A DNA stretch of 6,055 nt. Origin: Beijerinckiaceae bacterium (GTDB taxonomy: Bacteria; Pseudomonadota; Alphaproteobacteria; Rhizobiales; Beijerinckiaceae). Made by a program: the position numbers and the translations under genes. The stretch is from the NCBI GenBank assembly GCA_027311205.1, contig DAICZI010000123.1, forward strand, positions 1 through 6,055. Reading direction: 5' to 3'. A model generated the notes under the pieces. That model did no database searches, was not told where the DNA came from, and saw only the letters and a list, made by a program, of their open reading frames with translations. Positions 1-5,695 of this stretch are shown here, piece after piece (the stretch's first letter is position 1; every line of letters begins with the position of its first letter).

Positions 1-434
1 ATACGGTGGATGAAACCTCGCTGCCGGGCATTCAGGATGCGGCGCTGGGCACCATTTCGGCGAGCCATTGGGCTCCCAACATGGACAACCCCGAAAACAA
101 GGTCTTCGTCGCCGATTATGAAAAGGCCTATGGCGCACCGCCGTCATTTTATGCAGCCCAGGGCTATGATGCCGCCAAACTGATTGATGGCGCCCTGCGC
201 AAGACAGGCGGCAAGGTCGATATCGAGGCTTTGCGCAAGGCGATGGACAGCGTGCCGTTCAAGTCCGTGCGCGGGGCTTTCAAGTTCAACAACAACGGCT
301 TCCCGATCGAGAATTTTTATCAGGTCAGCATCGTCAAGCGCGCCGACGGCAAGTTCGTGACGCAAGCCGGGGCCAAGGTGATGAGCATGGCGAAAGACAT
401 CTATTCTGGTGCCTGCAAGCTGCCGCCGCGCTAA
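1..434 (+). CDS. Liv-type ABC transporter substrate-binding protein, C-terminal part (5' end outside window)
   Basis: This is the C-terminal part, about 143 residues, of a periplasmic type I solute-binding protein of the HAAT family, the receptor that delivers ligand to the permeases encoded downstream. The reading frame is open to the left edge. The GTG at 6 is not a credible start, because the residues from there on match the second lobe and C-terminal tail of the family rather than a signal peptide. Family-like stretches are WAPNMDNPENKVFVADYEKAYG, split here as WAPNMDNPENK and FVADYEKAYG, then SFYAAQGYDAAKLIDGAL and the closing SVRGAFKFNNNGFPIENFYQ. The stop TAA lies 18 bases before the LivH-like start, so it is the first visible gene of the same transcript. 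Many homologues with this tail sit in aromatic-degradation loci, so an aromatic acid is as likely a ligand as a branched-chain amino acid. The ligand-contact residues of lobe 1 are not in view, so the ligand cannot be read from the sequence. Confidence 0.9.
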   Translation, partial: TVDETSLPGIQDAALGTISASHWAPNMDNPENKVFVADYEKAYGAPPSFYAAQGYDAAKLIDGALRKTGGKVDIEALRKAMDSVPFKSVRGAFKFNNNGFPIENFYQVSIVKRADGKFVTQAGAKVMSMAKDIYSGACKLPPR

Positions 435-452
435 GCCGAAAACCGCCCCGCC

Positions 453-1373
453 ATGAGCCTCGCTCTGCTTGCGGTTCAGATTCTGAACGGCCTTGAACTG
501 GGTTTTATCCTGTTCCTGGTCGCTTCAGGCCTGACGCTGGTGTTTGGGGTGATGGATTTCATCAACCTCGCCCATGGCGTGCAATACATGCTGGGCGCGT
601 ATTTTGCCGCAACGCTGATCGCCTGGTCGGGGTCGTTCTGGCTCGGCCTGGTGCTCGGCGTTGCGGCCTCGCTGCTGATGGGGCTGGTGCTGGAATGGAC
701 GGTGTTTCGCCATCTGGCGCGGGCTGGCCACCTTGAACAGGTGCTGGCGACCTTCGCCCTCATCCTGATTTTTACCGATCTCGTCAGCATGATTTTTGGC
801 GCTGGTTCGCTGTCGATCAACCTGCCGCCGCTGCTGGCACAGTCGGTGACGTTCTCCCGTGACTTCTCCTATCCCCTCTGGCGTCTCATCATCATCGCCG
901 CTGGCCTCGGCGTGGCGCTGCTGCTGTGGGTATTGATCGCCAGGACGCGGCTCGGCATGCTGGTGCGGGCGGGCTCGACCCACCCGCAAACCGTGCAGGC
1001 GCTGGGGGTTGATATCGACCGGCTGTTTCTCGTGGTCTTTGCCTTTGGCGCGATGCTGGCGGGCTTTGCTGGCACCATGGCCGGGCCGCTCACCGGGGTC
1101 GAGCCAACCATGGGCGATGGCGTGCTGATCCTTGCCTTCGTGGTCATTGTGGTCGGCGGCGTTGGCTCGGTGCGCGGCGCGCTGATTGGAGCGCTGCTGA
1201 TTGGCCTCGTCGATACGCTGGGCCGCGCCTTTGCCACCGACATCATGAGCCAGTTTCTCAGCCGCTCGTCGGCTGCCAGTGCCGGCCCGGCCTTGGCCTC
1301 AATGCTGATTTATGTGCTGATGGCCTTGGTGCTGGCGGTACGTCCCTCCGGCCTGTTTGCGAGCGGGGATTGA
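453..1373 (+). CDS. livH: Liv-type ABC transporter permease, LivH-like
   Basis: This is an inner-membrane permease subunit of a HAAT-family importer, 306 residues, the usual size for LivH. Most of the chain is hydrophobic, with about eight predicted membrane segments. The N-terminus (QILNGLELGFILFLVASGLT, then FGVMDFINLAHG and YMLGAYFA) is the classic LivH signature. The cytoplasmic coupling region is seen around RLGMLVRAGSTHPQTVQALG and in the later GVEPTMGDGVLILAFVVIVV and GGVGSVRGALIGAL stretches. The ATG at 453 places the start exactly where LivH proteins begin, but the bases before it (GAAAACCGCCCCGCC) hold no clear Shine-Dalgarno motif, so translation may depend on ribosomes finishing the binding-protein gene 18 bases upstream. 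Its stop TGA overlaps the TTG start of the LivM-like gene. It forms the translocation pore with the LivM-like partner. The family call is secure; the transported substrate is not known. Confidence 0.95.
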   Translation: MSLALLAVQILNGLELGFILFLVASGLTLVFGVMDFINLAHGVQYMLGAYFAATLIAWSGSFWLGLVLGVAASLLMGLVLEWTVFRHLARAGHLEQVLATFALILIFTDLVSMIFGAGSLSINLPPLLAQSVTFSRDFSYPLWRLIIIAAGLGVALLLWVLIARTRLGMLVRAGSTHPQTVQALGVDIDRLFLVVFAFGAMLAGFAGTMAGPLTGVEPTMGDGVLILAFVVIVVGGVGSVRGALIGALLIGLVDTLGRAFATDIMSQFLSRSSAASAGPALASMLIYVLMALVLAVRPSGLFASGD

Positions 1374-2329
1374 TCAGCTTGAAGGCGCAGAGGCTTAAAA
1401 CATTCTTCAAGGCTGAACAAACCACGGCCCTGTTGGCGGCGGTCTTTCTCATCGCCTTGCTGGCCGGGCAGGTGCTCGGCAACACCGATCCAACCACGCT
1501 TTTGGCCCGTGCCGCGATTTTTGCGCTGGCGGCGCTGTCGCTGTCGTTCATTCTGGGGCAAGGCGGCATGGTCAGCCTGGGCCACGCCGCACCCATGGGG
1601 CTTGGAGCCTATGTCACGCTGACGCTGGCGCTTTTCGGCATCAAGGATTTCTTCCTCGTCACGGCCCTGGCCTTCATGGCGGGGGCAGCTTTTTCCGCCC
1701 TCACCGGGCTGATCGCGCTGCGCACGCGCGGCGTTTATTTCATCATGATCACCCTCGCCTTCGCGCAAATGGCCTATTACGCCATGTCCAGCCTCTCGAT
1801 CTTTGGCGGCACCGATGGCATGGCTTTGCCGGTGCGCTCAACCGTGCTCGGCTGGCCGCTGTTCCGCTCGGATGGCGCGACGGCGCTGATCGCGCTGTTG
1901 CTGCTGGGCCTGGCCTATGGGGGGATCATGCGGGTGACGCGCTCGCGCTTTGGCATGGTGCTGCGCGCCAGCCATCTCAACGAGAGCCGTGCCGTCGCGC
2001 TCGGCTTCGAACCGCTCACCTACCGCCTGCTGGCCTATAGTTTTGCCGGCGGCCTGTCGGCCATTTCGGGCGTGCTGCTCGCCAACCTCACCGATTATAT
2101 TTCGCCCTCGTTTCTGGACTGGCACCGCTCGGGCGAACTCATCGTCATGGTGGTGCTGGGCGGCGTGGCGCGACCTTTCGGGGCGATTTTGGGTGCCTTC
2201 GCGCTGATCTATATTGAATCCCTGGTCGGCGGCTTCACGCAATACTGGAACCTTGTGCTGGGCCTGGTCCTGCGCGCCATCGTGCTGTTGCGCGGCAGGC
2301 TGGAAAGCCGCCTGAGGGCGATGCCATGA
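1370..2329 (+). CDS. livM: Liv-type ABC transporter permease, LivM-like
   Basis: This is the second inner-membrane permease subunit of the HAAT importer, 319 residues. A short basic leader (KAQRLKTFFK) precedes the first membrane segment, and several hydrophobic segments follow. LivM hallmarks are LSFILGQGGMVSLGHAA with MGLGAYV, LRTRGVYFIMITLAFAQMAY, the GGTDGM motif, RSRFGMVLRASHLNESRAVA in the coupling loop, and GGVARPFGAILGAFALIYIE near the C-terminus. The start is a TTG at 1370-1372, overlapping the TGA stop of livH as TTGA; no in-frame ATG lies near, and the leader length fits the family. This suggests translational coupling to livH. The stop overlaps the ATG of livG. The C-terminal end (LVLGLVLRAIVLLRGRLESR) is somewhat divergent but complete. 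Partners are the LivH-like subunit in the membrane and the two ATPases on the cytoplasmic side. Confidence 0.94.
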   Translation: MISLKAQRLKTFFKAEQTTALLAAVFLIALLAGQVLGNTDPTTLLARAAIFALAALSLSFILGQGGMVSLGHAAPMGLGAYVTLTLALFGIKDFFLVTALAFMAGAAFSALTGLIALRTRGVYFIMITLAFAQMAYYAMSSLSIFGGTDGMALPVRSTVLGWPLFRSDGATALIALLLLGLAYGGIMRVTRSRFGMVLRASHLNESRAVALGFEPLTYRLLAYSFAGGLSAISGVLLANLTDYISPSFLDWHRSGELIVMVVLGGVARPFGAILGAFALIYIESLVGGFTQYWNLVLGLVLRAIVLLRGRLESRLRAMP

Positions 2330-2364
2330 GAGAATTGGCCATGAGTGAACCGGCCATGAGTGCA
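2320..2364 (+). repeat. Three tandem 15-bp units, each carrying an ATG, at the livM/livG junction
   Basis: Three consecutive 15-base units can be aligned: GATGCCATGAGAGAA (2320-2334), TTGGCCATGAGTGAA (2335-2349) and CCGGCCATGAGTGCA (2350-2364). All share the core GCCATGAG, and each places an ATG in the livG frame (2326, 2341, 2356). The repeat encodes the livG N-terminal extension MRELAMSEPAMSAP, ahead of the conserved start of the ATPase fold. It probably arose by small duplications of the start region. The first ATG has the best Shine-Dalgarno sequence. Confidence 0.75.
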
Positions 2365-3108
2365 CCTGTGCTCGCCATCCGCGACCTTTGCAAAAGCTAC
2401 GGCGCGCTGCGCGTGACCGATCATGTCTCGCTTGATGTTCATGAGGGAGAAATCCACGCCATCATCGGCCCCAATGGCGCGGGCAAAACCACGCTGATTG
2501 CCCAGATTGCCGGGGCGCTGCATCCCGATGCTGGCACCATTGCGCTATCAGGCAAGGACATCTCGCGGCTCCACACCGCCACCCGCGCGCAACTGGGCCT
2601 TGCCCGCGTGTTCCAGATTTCCAACATCATCGCGCCCTTCACGGCGCTGGAAAATGTCGCCCTCGCCGCGCAGGCGAAATTCGGCTCGTCCTGGTCGTTT
2701 TGGCGGCCCGCTGCGGCGGATCGCGGCCTGATCGACCGGGCCGAAGCCGCACTCGCAACTGTTGGGCTGCAAGCGCGTGCCTTGACCAAAGCCGCCAACC
2801 TCTCGCACGGCGAGGCGCGCTCGCTGGAAATTGCCATGTGCCTGGTGCAGCAGCCAAAGTTGCTTTTGCTCGATGAGCCCATGGCGGGGGCCGGGCCGGA
2901 AGAAACGCGCGAACTCACCCGCGTTTTGCTGGGCCTCAAGGGCAAAGTTGCCATGTTGCTGATCGAGCATGACATGGCCACCGTCTTCGCGCTCGCCGAC
3001 CGCCTGAGCCTGCTGGTGGGCGGGGCCGTGGCGGCCTCGTGCACGCCCGCGATGATGCGCAATGATGCCGCCGTGCGCAAAGCCTATCTTGGAGACGAAG
3101 CTTCATGA
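2326..3108 (+). CDS. livG: Liv-type ABC transporter ATP-binding protein, LivG-like
   Basis: This is one of the two cytoplasmic ATPases that power the importer, 260 residues, close to the usual LivG length. Walker A is GPNGAGKTT (48-56), the Q-loop region is VFQISNIIAPFTALENV, the signature is LSHGEARSLEIA from 159, Walker B is LLLLDEP (179-185) with catalytic Glu184, and the H-switch is His215 in IEHDM. The signature carries EAR where EQR is common, and the D-loop reads PMAGAGPEE. All catalytic residues are present, so it should be active. The ATG at 2326 overlaps the livM stop (ATGA) and has GAGGG at 2314-2318, seven bases upstream. In-frame ATGs at 2341 and 2356 lie in a 15-base tandem repeat and are alternative starts that would only trim 5 or 10 residues. 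It is followed by livF through another ATGA overlap. Confidence 0.95.
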   Translation: MRELAMSEPAMSAPVLAIRDLCKSYGALRVTDHVSLDVHEGEIHAIIGPNGAGKTTLIAQIAGALHPDAGTIALSGKDISRLHTATRAQLGLARVFQISNIIAPFTALENVALAAQAKFGSSWSFWRPAAADRGLIDRAEAALATVGLQARALTKAANLSHGEARSLEIAMCLVQQPKLLLLDEPMAGAGPEETRELTRVLLGLKGKVAMLLIEHDMATVFALADRLSLLVGGAVAASCTPAMMRNDAAVRKAYLGDEAS

Positions 3109-3821
3109 GCCCGCCGCTGTTCAGCCTCGAAAACGTCGATGCTGGCTATGACAGCGCGCAGGTGCTGTTTGGCGTGTCGCTGGCTGTGGCGCAAGGCGAA
3201 GTGGTGGCGCTGATGGGCCGCAATGGCATGGGCAAGACCACGACCATCCGCACGCTGTTTGGCCTCAACGCCTGCCGCGCCGGGCGGCGGTTCATTGACG
3301 GCCTCGACATGACCGGGGCCACGCCTTATGCCATTGCCCGGCGCGGCCTCGGCCTGGTGCCGGAGGGCCGTCAGATTTTCCCGCGCCTCAGCGTGCGCGA
3401 AAACCTCATCGCCACCGCCCGCCCCAAAGCTGGCACCTGGACGCTTGCTGCAGTTTACGCGCTGTTTCCGCGCTTGCAGGAACGCGCCGCCAACATGGGC
3501 AACCAGCTCTCGGGCGGCGAGCAGCAAATGCTGGCGATAGGCCGGGCCCTGATGACCAATCCGCGCCTGCTGGTGCTGGATGAGGCGACCGAGGGGCTGG
3601 CACCGCTGATCCGCGCAGAAATCTGGGCCGCCGTGACACGGCTGAAAGCCAGCGGCCTCGCCATCCTCATCATCGACAAGAATCTCGATGCCTTGCTCAA
3701 CATCTGCGACCGCCATGTGGTGATGGAGCGCGGCCATATCCGCTGGCAAGGCCCCACAGCCGCGCTACGCGCTGACCGCAGGCTGGCAGAAGATCACCTT
3801 GAAATCAGTGCCGCCCCGTGA
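3105..3821 (+). CDS. livF: Liv-type ABC transporter ATP-binding protein, LivF-like
   Basis: This is the second ATPase of the importer, 238 residues, normal for LivF. Walker A is GRNGMGKTT (38-46), with the Met that is common in LivF. The family stretch GLGLVPEGRQIFPRLSVREN follows, then signature LSGGEQQML from 135 and Walker B LLVLDEA (155-161) with catalytic Glu160 and the D-loop TEGLAPLI. Two deviations are visible. The usual proline after DE is alanine (DEATEGLAP, commonly DEPSEGLAP), and the H-switch region reads IDKNLDAL (Asp191-Lys192-Asn193) where LivF proteins usually have VEQN. A DKN version is, as far as I recall, found in a subset of HAAT ATPases linked to aromatic catabolism. The ATG overlaps the livG stop (ATGA), with GGAG at 3091-3094, ten bases upstream. 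It would pair with the LivG-like subunit as a heterodimer. The call is secure; the substrate is inferred only from context. Confidence 0.95.
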   Translation: MSPPLFSLENVDAGYDSAQVLFGVSLAVAQGEVVALMGRNGMGKTTTIRTLFGLNACRAGRRFIDGLDMTGATPYAIARRGLGLVPEGRQIFPRLSVRENLIATARPKAGTWTLAAVYALFPRLQERAANMGNQLSGGEQQMLAIGRALMTNPRLLVLDEATEGLAPLIRAEIWAAVTRLKASGLAILIIDKNLDALLNICDRHVVMERGHIRWQGPTAALRADRRLAEDHLEISAAP

Positions 3822-3838
3822 GGGGCGAAACAGCAGAC

Positions 3839-3844
3839 GGGGGA
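3839..3844 (+). promoter_or_regulatory. Ribosome binding site of the FAD monooxygenase
   Basis: GGGGGA lies 8 bases before the ATG at 3853. It decides the start: the longer frame that opens with a TTG at 3799 lies inside livF, has no comparable site, and would add 18 residues ahead of the FAD-binding strand that normally begins these enzymes. Confidence 0.6.
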
Positions 3845-3852
3845 CAACGATC

Positions 3853-4995
3853 ATGAACATCGCCATTCTTGGGGCTGGCCCTGCCGGGCTCTATGCCGCC
3901 AGCCTCTGGAAGCGCCGCCATCCGGAGGCGCGCGTCGATGTGTTCGAGCAAAATGCCGCCGATGCCACATTCGGCTTTGGCGTGGTGTTTTCGGATCAGG
4001 CCATGGGGTTCCTGAACCAGGATGATCCTGAAACGGCGCAAGCTATCGCCCCCTCCATGCAAAGCTGGCGCAATATCACGCTTGATCTGCAAGGCACCCG
4101 CATCGAAATTGATGGTGTTGGCTTTTCGGCGATTGGCCGCCTGGCGCTGCTGCAACTGCTGCAGGCCCGCGCCGGCGCGGCGGGGGTCAATTTGCGTTTT
4201 GACCGTCAGATCCACGCGCTGGACGAGCTTGACGCCTATCACCTGATCATTGCCGCCGACGGCATCAACTCGCTGGCCCGCCGCCGCTTTGCCGAAGCTT
4301 TTGGCACGACGCTGGAGGAAGGCACCAATAAATTCATCTGGTATGGCACCAGCCAGCCTTTCGCCACTTTGTCGCAAACCTTTGTGGCAACGCCGGAAGG
4401 CCCGTTCAACGCGCATCATTATCGCTACGCGCCGGGCCTGAGCACCTTCATCATCGAATGCACCGCCGCAACGTGGCAAGCCTGCGGCTTTGCCAGCAAA
4501 ACCGAGGCTGAGACCCGTGCCTTCTGCGAAGGGATTTTCGCCGAGGCGCTGCAAGGCCAGGCGCTGATTTCCAACAAGTCCACCTGGCGTCAATTCCCGT
4601 TTCTTGCCAATGCCCGCTGGTCGCATCGCAACATCGTGCTGATCGGCGACGCCTTGCACAGCGCGCATTTTTCCATAGGTTCAGGCACGCGCCTCGCCAT
4701 GGAAGACGCCCTTGCGCTGGTGAAGGCGCTGGAGGGCGAGCCCCATGACCTTGCCGCCGCTCTGCAAGCCTTTGAGGCGGCGCGCCGCCCTGCGGTGGAC
4801 AAGCTGGTGGCCGCAGCCAAAACCAGCGCCAGATGGTACGAGAATTTCGGCGACCACATGGGGCTCGCGCCGCTGGATTTCGCGATGAGCTACATCACCC
4901 GCTCGGGCCGTATCGATCCAGCCCGCCTGCGCGCACTCTCGCCCAATTTCATGGCGCTTTATGAAGCCGCCCACCCGGCACCGCCAAAGCAATGA
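3853..4995 (+). CDS. FAD-dependent aromatic (acyl-CoA?) monooxygenase, stand-alone
   Basis: This is a 380-residue class A flavoprotein hydroxylase, presumed to use NAD(P)H and O2 to hydroxylate an aromatic ring in the cytoplasm. The N-terminal dinucleotide fold is MNIAILGAGPAGLY (GxGxxG at 7-12), with Glu32 at the end of strand 2 (VFEQN). FGFGVVFSD (40-48) follows, then the DG motif in AADGINS (D136-G137), NKFIWYGTSQPF, a FIIEC strand, and the second FAD motif GDALHSAHFSIGSGT (from G265-D266). This order closely matches the N-terminal half of the bifunctional salicylyl-CoA 5-hydroxylase/anthraniloyl-CoA monooxygenase proteins and also VioD of violacein synthesis. The Old-Yellow-Enzyme-like reductase half of the anthraniloyl-CoA type is absent: the frame stops cleanly after LYEAAHPAPPKQ and the next gene is convergent. 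It follows livF by 31 bases, so it is probably cotranscribed and acts on the imported compound or its CoA ester. The substrate is not proven; a salicylate- or anthranilate-like acid is a reasonable guess. Confidence 0.85.
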   Translation: MNIAILGAGPAGLYAASLWKRRHPEARVDVFEQNAADATFGFGVVFSDQAMGFLNQDDPETAQAIAPSMQSWRNITLDLQGTRIEIDGVGFSAIGRLALLQLLQARAGAAGVNLRFDRQIHALDELDAYHLIIAADGINSLARRRFAEAFGTTLEEGTNKFIWYGTSQPFATLSQTFVATPEGPFNAHHYRYAPGLSTFIIECTAATWQACGFASKTEAETRAFCEGIFAEALQGQALISNKSTWRQFPFLANARWSHRNIVLIGDALHSAHFSIGSGTRLAMEDALALVKALEGEPHDLAAALQAFEAARRPAVDKLVAAAKTSARWYENFGDHMGLAPLDFAMSYITRSGRIDPARLRALSPNFMALYEAAHPAPPKQ

Positions 4996-5017
4996 GGCGA
5001 GGCCGCCATCCTGGGGA

Positions 5018-5062
5018 GGGCTCATGGGGCCCGCTCACCGGCGCTGCACGGCTTTGCGGGCC
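5018..5062. terminator. GC-rich hairpins between convergent genes, possible terminator
   Basis: The 72-base gap between the monooxygenase stop and the antitoxin stop holds two mutually exclusive hairpins. One pairs GGGCTC (5018-5023) with GGGCCC (5027-5032) around an ATG loop, with one G-U pair. The other pairs GGCCCGC (5028-5034) perfectly with GCGGGCC (5056-5062) across 21 bases, with a short inner CCG/CGG stem. Neither is followed by a T-run on either strand, so this is not a standard intrinsic terminator. The position between convergent operons is the main argument. Confidence 0.35.
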
Positions 5063-5067
5063 TGAAC

Positions 5068-5325
5068 CTATTTCGATCCCCGCTGCAAGGCCCGCTCGAT
5101 CGCCATGCGGATGAAGCGCTGGGTGGGGATGCCGGCGCGCTTCGCGGTGCTGCGCACCTCCTCAAGAAGCGGCTCGGGAAGCCGCAGGCTCACCGATTTA
5201 TCCTTGCGCCGCACCTCAAACCGCATCGGGGCCATGTCAGAAAAGTCGAATTGCGCAAGGTCAGCATTCGCAACAAAAGCCTCAGCCTCAGCGTCGGTCT
5301 TGAAGGTGGGAAATTTGGTTTTCAT
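5068..5325 (-). CDS. CopG-type ribbon-helix-helix antitoxin, partner of BrnT toxin
   Basis: This is an 85-residue antitoxin, expected to bind and neutralise the toxin encoded just upstream and to repress their shared promoter. The N-terminal half (FPTFKTDAEAEAFVANADLA, then QFDFSDMAPMRFE) is the toxin-wrapping region typical of the CopG_antitoxin type. The C-terminal half (SVSLRLPEPLLEEVRSTAKR, then AGIPTQRFIRMAIERAL) is a ribbon-helix-helix: the strand SVSLRL at 44-49, then two helices separated by AGIPTQ. The start is ATG at 5325 with AGGAGG at 5335-5340, nine bases upstream. A TTG three codons earlier abuts that Shine-Dalgarno sequence and is unlikely. Its start lies inside the toxin gene (38-base overlap), so the two are translated from one message. 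BrnT toxins are classically paired with BrnA; this antitoxin looks closer to the CopG_antitoxin family, although the exact subfamily cannot be settled by eye. Confidence 0.85.
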   Translation of the reverse strand: MKTKFPTFKTDAEAEAFVANADLAQFDFSDMAPMRFEVRRKDKSVSLRLPEPLLEEVRSTAKRAGIPTQRFIRMAIERALQRGSK

Positions 5326-5599
5326 AGGCCTCAACCTCCTTTTTGTGCATGTAACGGGCGCTCAAAGGGCGGATCAATGTCTCACGGCCCCGATGCCGTA
5401 GGGTGAAAACAACGAAGATATGGCGACCTTGCAGGGTCAGGCCAACGGCGCGAAAGCGTGTTTCTGCCGTGGAATGTTCCATGTCAGGGCCGACGAAAGG
5501 CGCGCCACTGAACAGGCTTTCAATCTCGGCCAAGGACGCACCGTGTTTCTGGCATTTGTCACAATTGCCACGATCCCAATCAAAGCCGTCAAATTGCAT
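5288..5599 (-). CDS. brnT: BrnT-family ribonuclease toxin
   Basis: This is a 103-residue toxin of a type II toxin-antitoxin pair. BrnT proteins have a RelE-like fold and act as ribonucleases that block translation; here that role is inferred from family membership. Visible family features are FDWDRGNCDKCQKHG at the N-terminus (FDWD at 6-9, KHG at 18-20), a central EHSTAETRFRAVGLTLQGR (41-59), the strand HIFVVFTLRHRGRETLIR, and the C-terminal RPLSARYMHKKEVEAYE (77-93), where SAR and the basic/acidic helix are characteristic. The length is slightly above the common 90 or so residues because of a C-terminal tail that overlaps the antitoxin gene. The ATG at 5599 has AGGGAG at 5605-5610, five bases upstream. 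Toxin-first order is usual for brnT loci. The gene looks intact, and no frameshift or internal stop is seen. Confidence 0.85.
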   Translation of the reverse strand: MQFDGFDWDRGNCDKCQKHGASLAEIESLFSGAPFVGPDMEHSTAETRFRAVGLTLQGRHIFVVFTLRHRGRETLIRPLSARYMHKKEVEAYENQISHLQDRR

Positions 5600-5615
5600 T
5601 GATGCTCCCTGGGAA

Positions 5616-5641
5616 TTTGTATATCATTTTGTATATGCAAA
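5616..5641. promoter_or_regulatory. Repeated TTTGTATAT boxes, probable antitoxin operator
   Basis: TTTGTATAT occurs twice, at 5616-5624 and 5628-5636, offset by 12 bases. The second copy extends into the near-palindrome TTTGTATATGCAAA (5628-5641). Both boxes lie within the -10/-35 span of the toxin-antitoxin promoter. Ribbon-helix-helix antitoxins commonly bind paired short sites of this kind and repress their own operon, so autorepression is inferred. Confidence 0.55.
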
Positions 5642-5647
5642 TGTCAA
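5618..5647 (-). promoter_or_regulatory. Sigma-70-type promoter of the brnT-antitoxin operon
   Basis: Read on the minus strand, a perfect TTGACA (-35; plus-strand positions 5642-5647) is followed after 18 bases by TATACA (-10; 5618-5623, four of six consensus bases). The -10 lies 18 bases before the toxin start at 5599, leaving room for a short leader with the Shine-Dalgarno sequence. The AT-rich patch stands out from its surroundings. Confidence 0.65.
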
Positions 5648-5695
5648 GGTGCGGGTGAGCTTTGCCAGGTCAGATTGATCGCCAACAGGGCAACC

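Noticed and set aside
525..989. Long minus-strand open frames opposite the permeases and ATPases (here and at 1838-2365, 2439-3080, 3084-3749, 3805-4668)
   Set aside because: They encode low-complexity Arg/His/Gln/Ala-rich products opposite well-identified genes, the usual artefact of GC-rich coding DNA.
3799..3852. N-terminal extension of the monooxygenase from a TTG inside livF (18 extra residues)
   Set aside because: The extension lies over the end of livF and the intergenic gap, has no Shine-Dalgarno sequence, and precedes the strand that normally begins these enzymes. ATG 3853 has GGGGGA at the right distance.
5332..5334. TTG start for the antitoxin, three codons before the ATG
   Set aside because: It directly abuts the AGGAGG motif, leaving no spacer, while the ATG at 5325 has a nine-base spacing.
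5403..5678. Plus-strand open frames opposite brnT
   Set aside because: Their products resemble no family I recognise, they lie fully antisense to a recognisable BrnT gene with its own promoter and Shine-Dalgarno sequence, and they read as composition-driven shadows.
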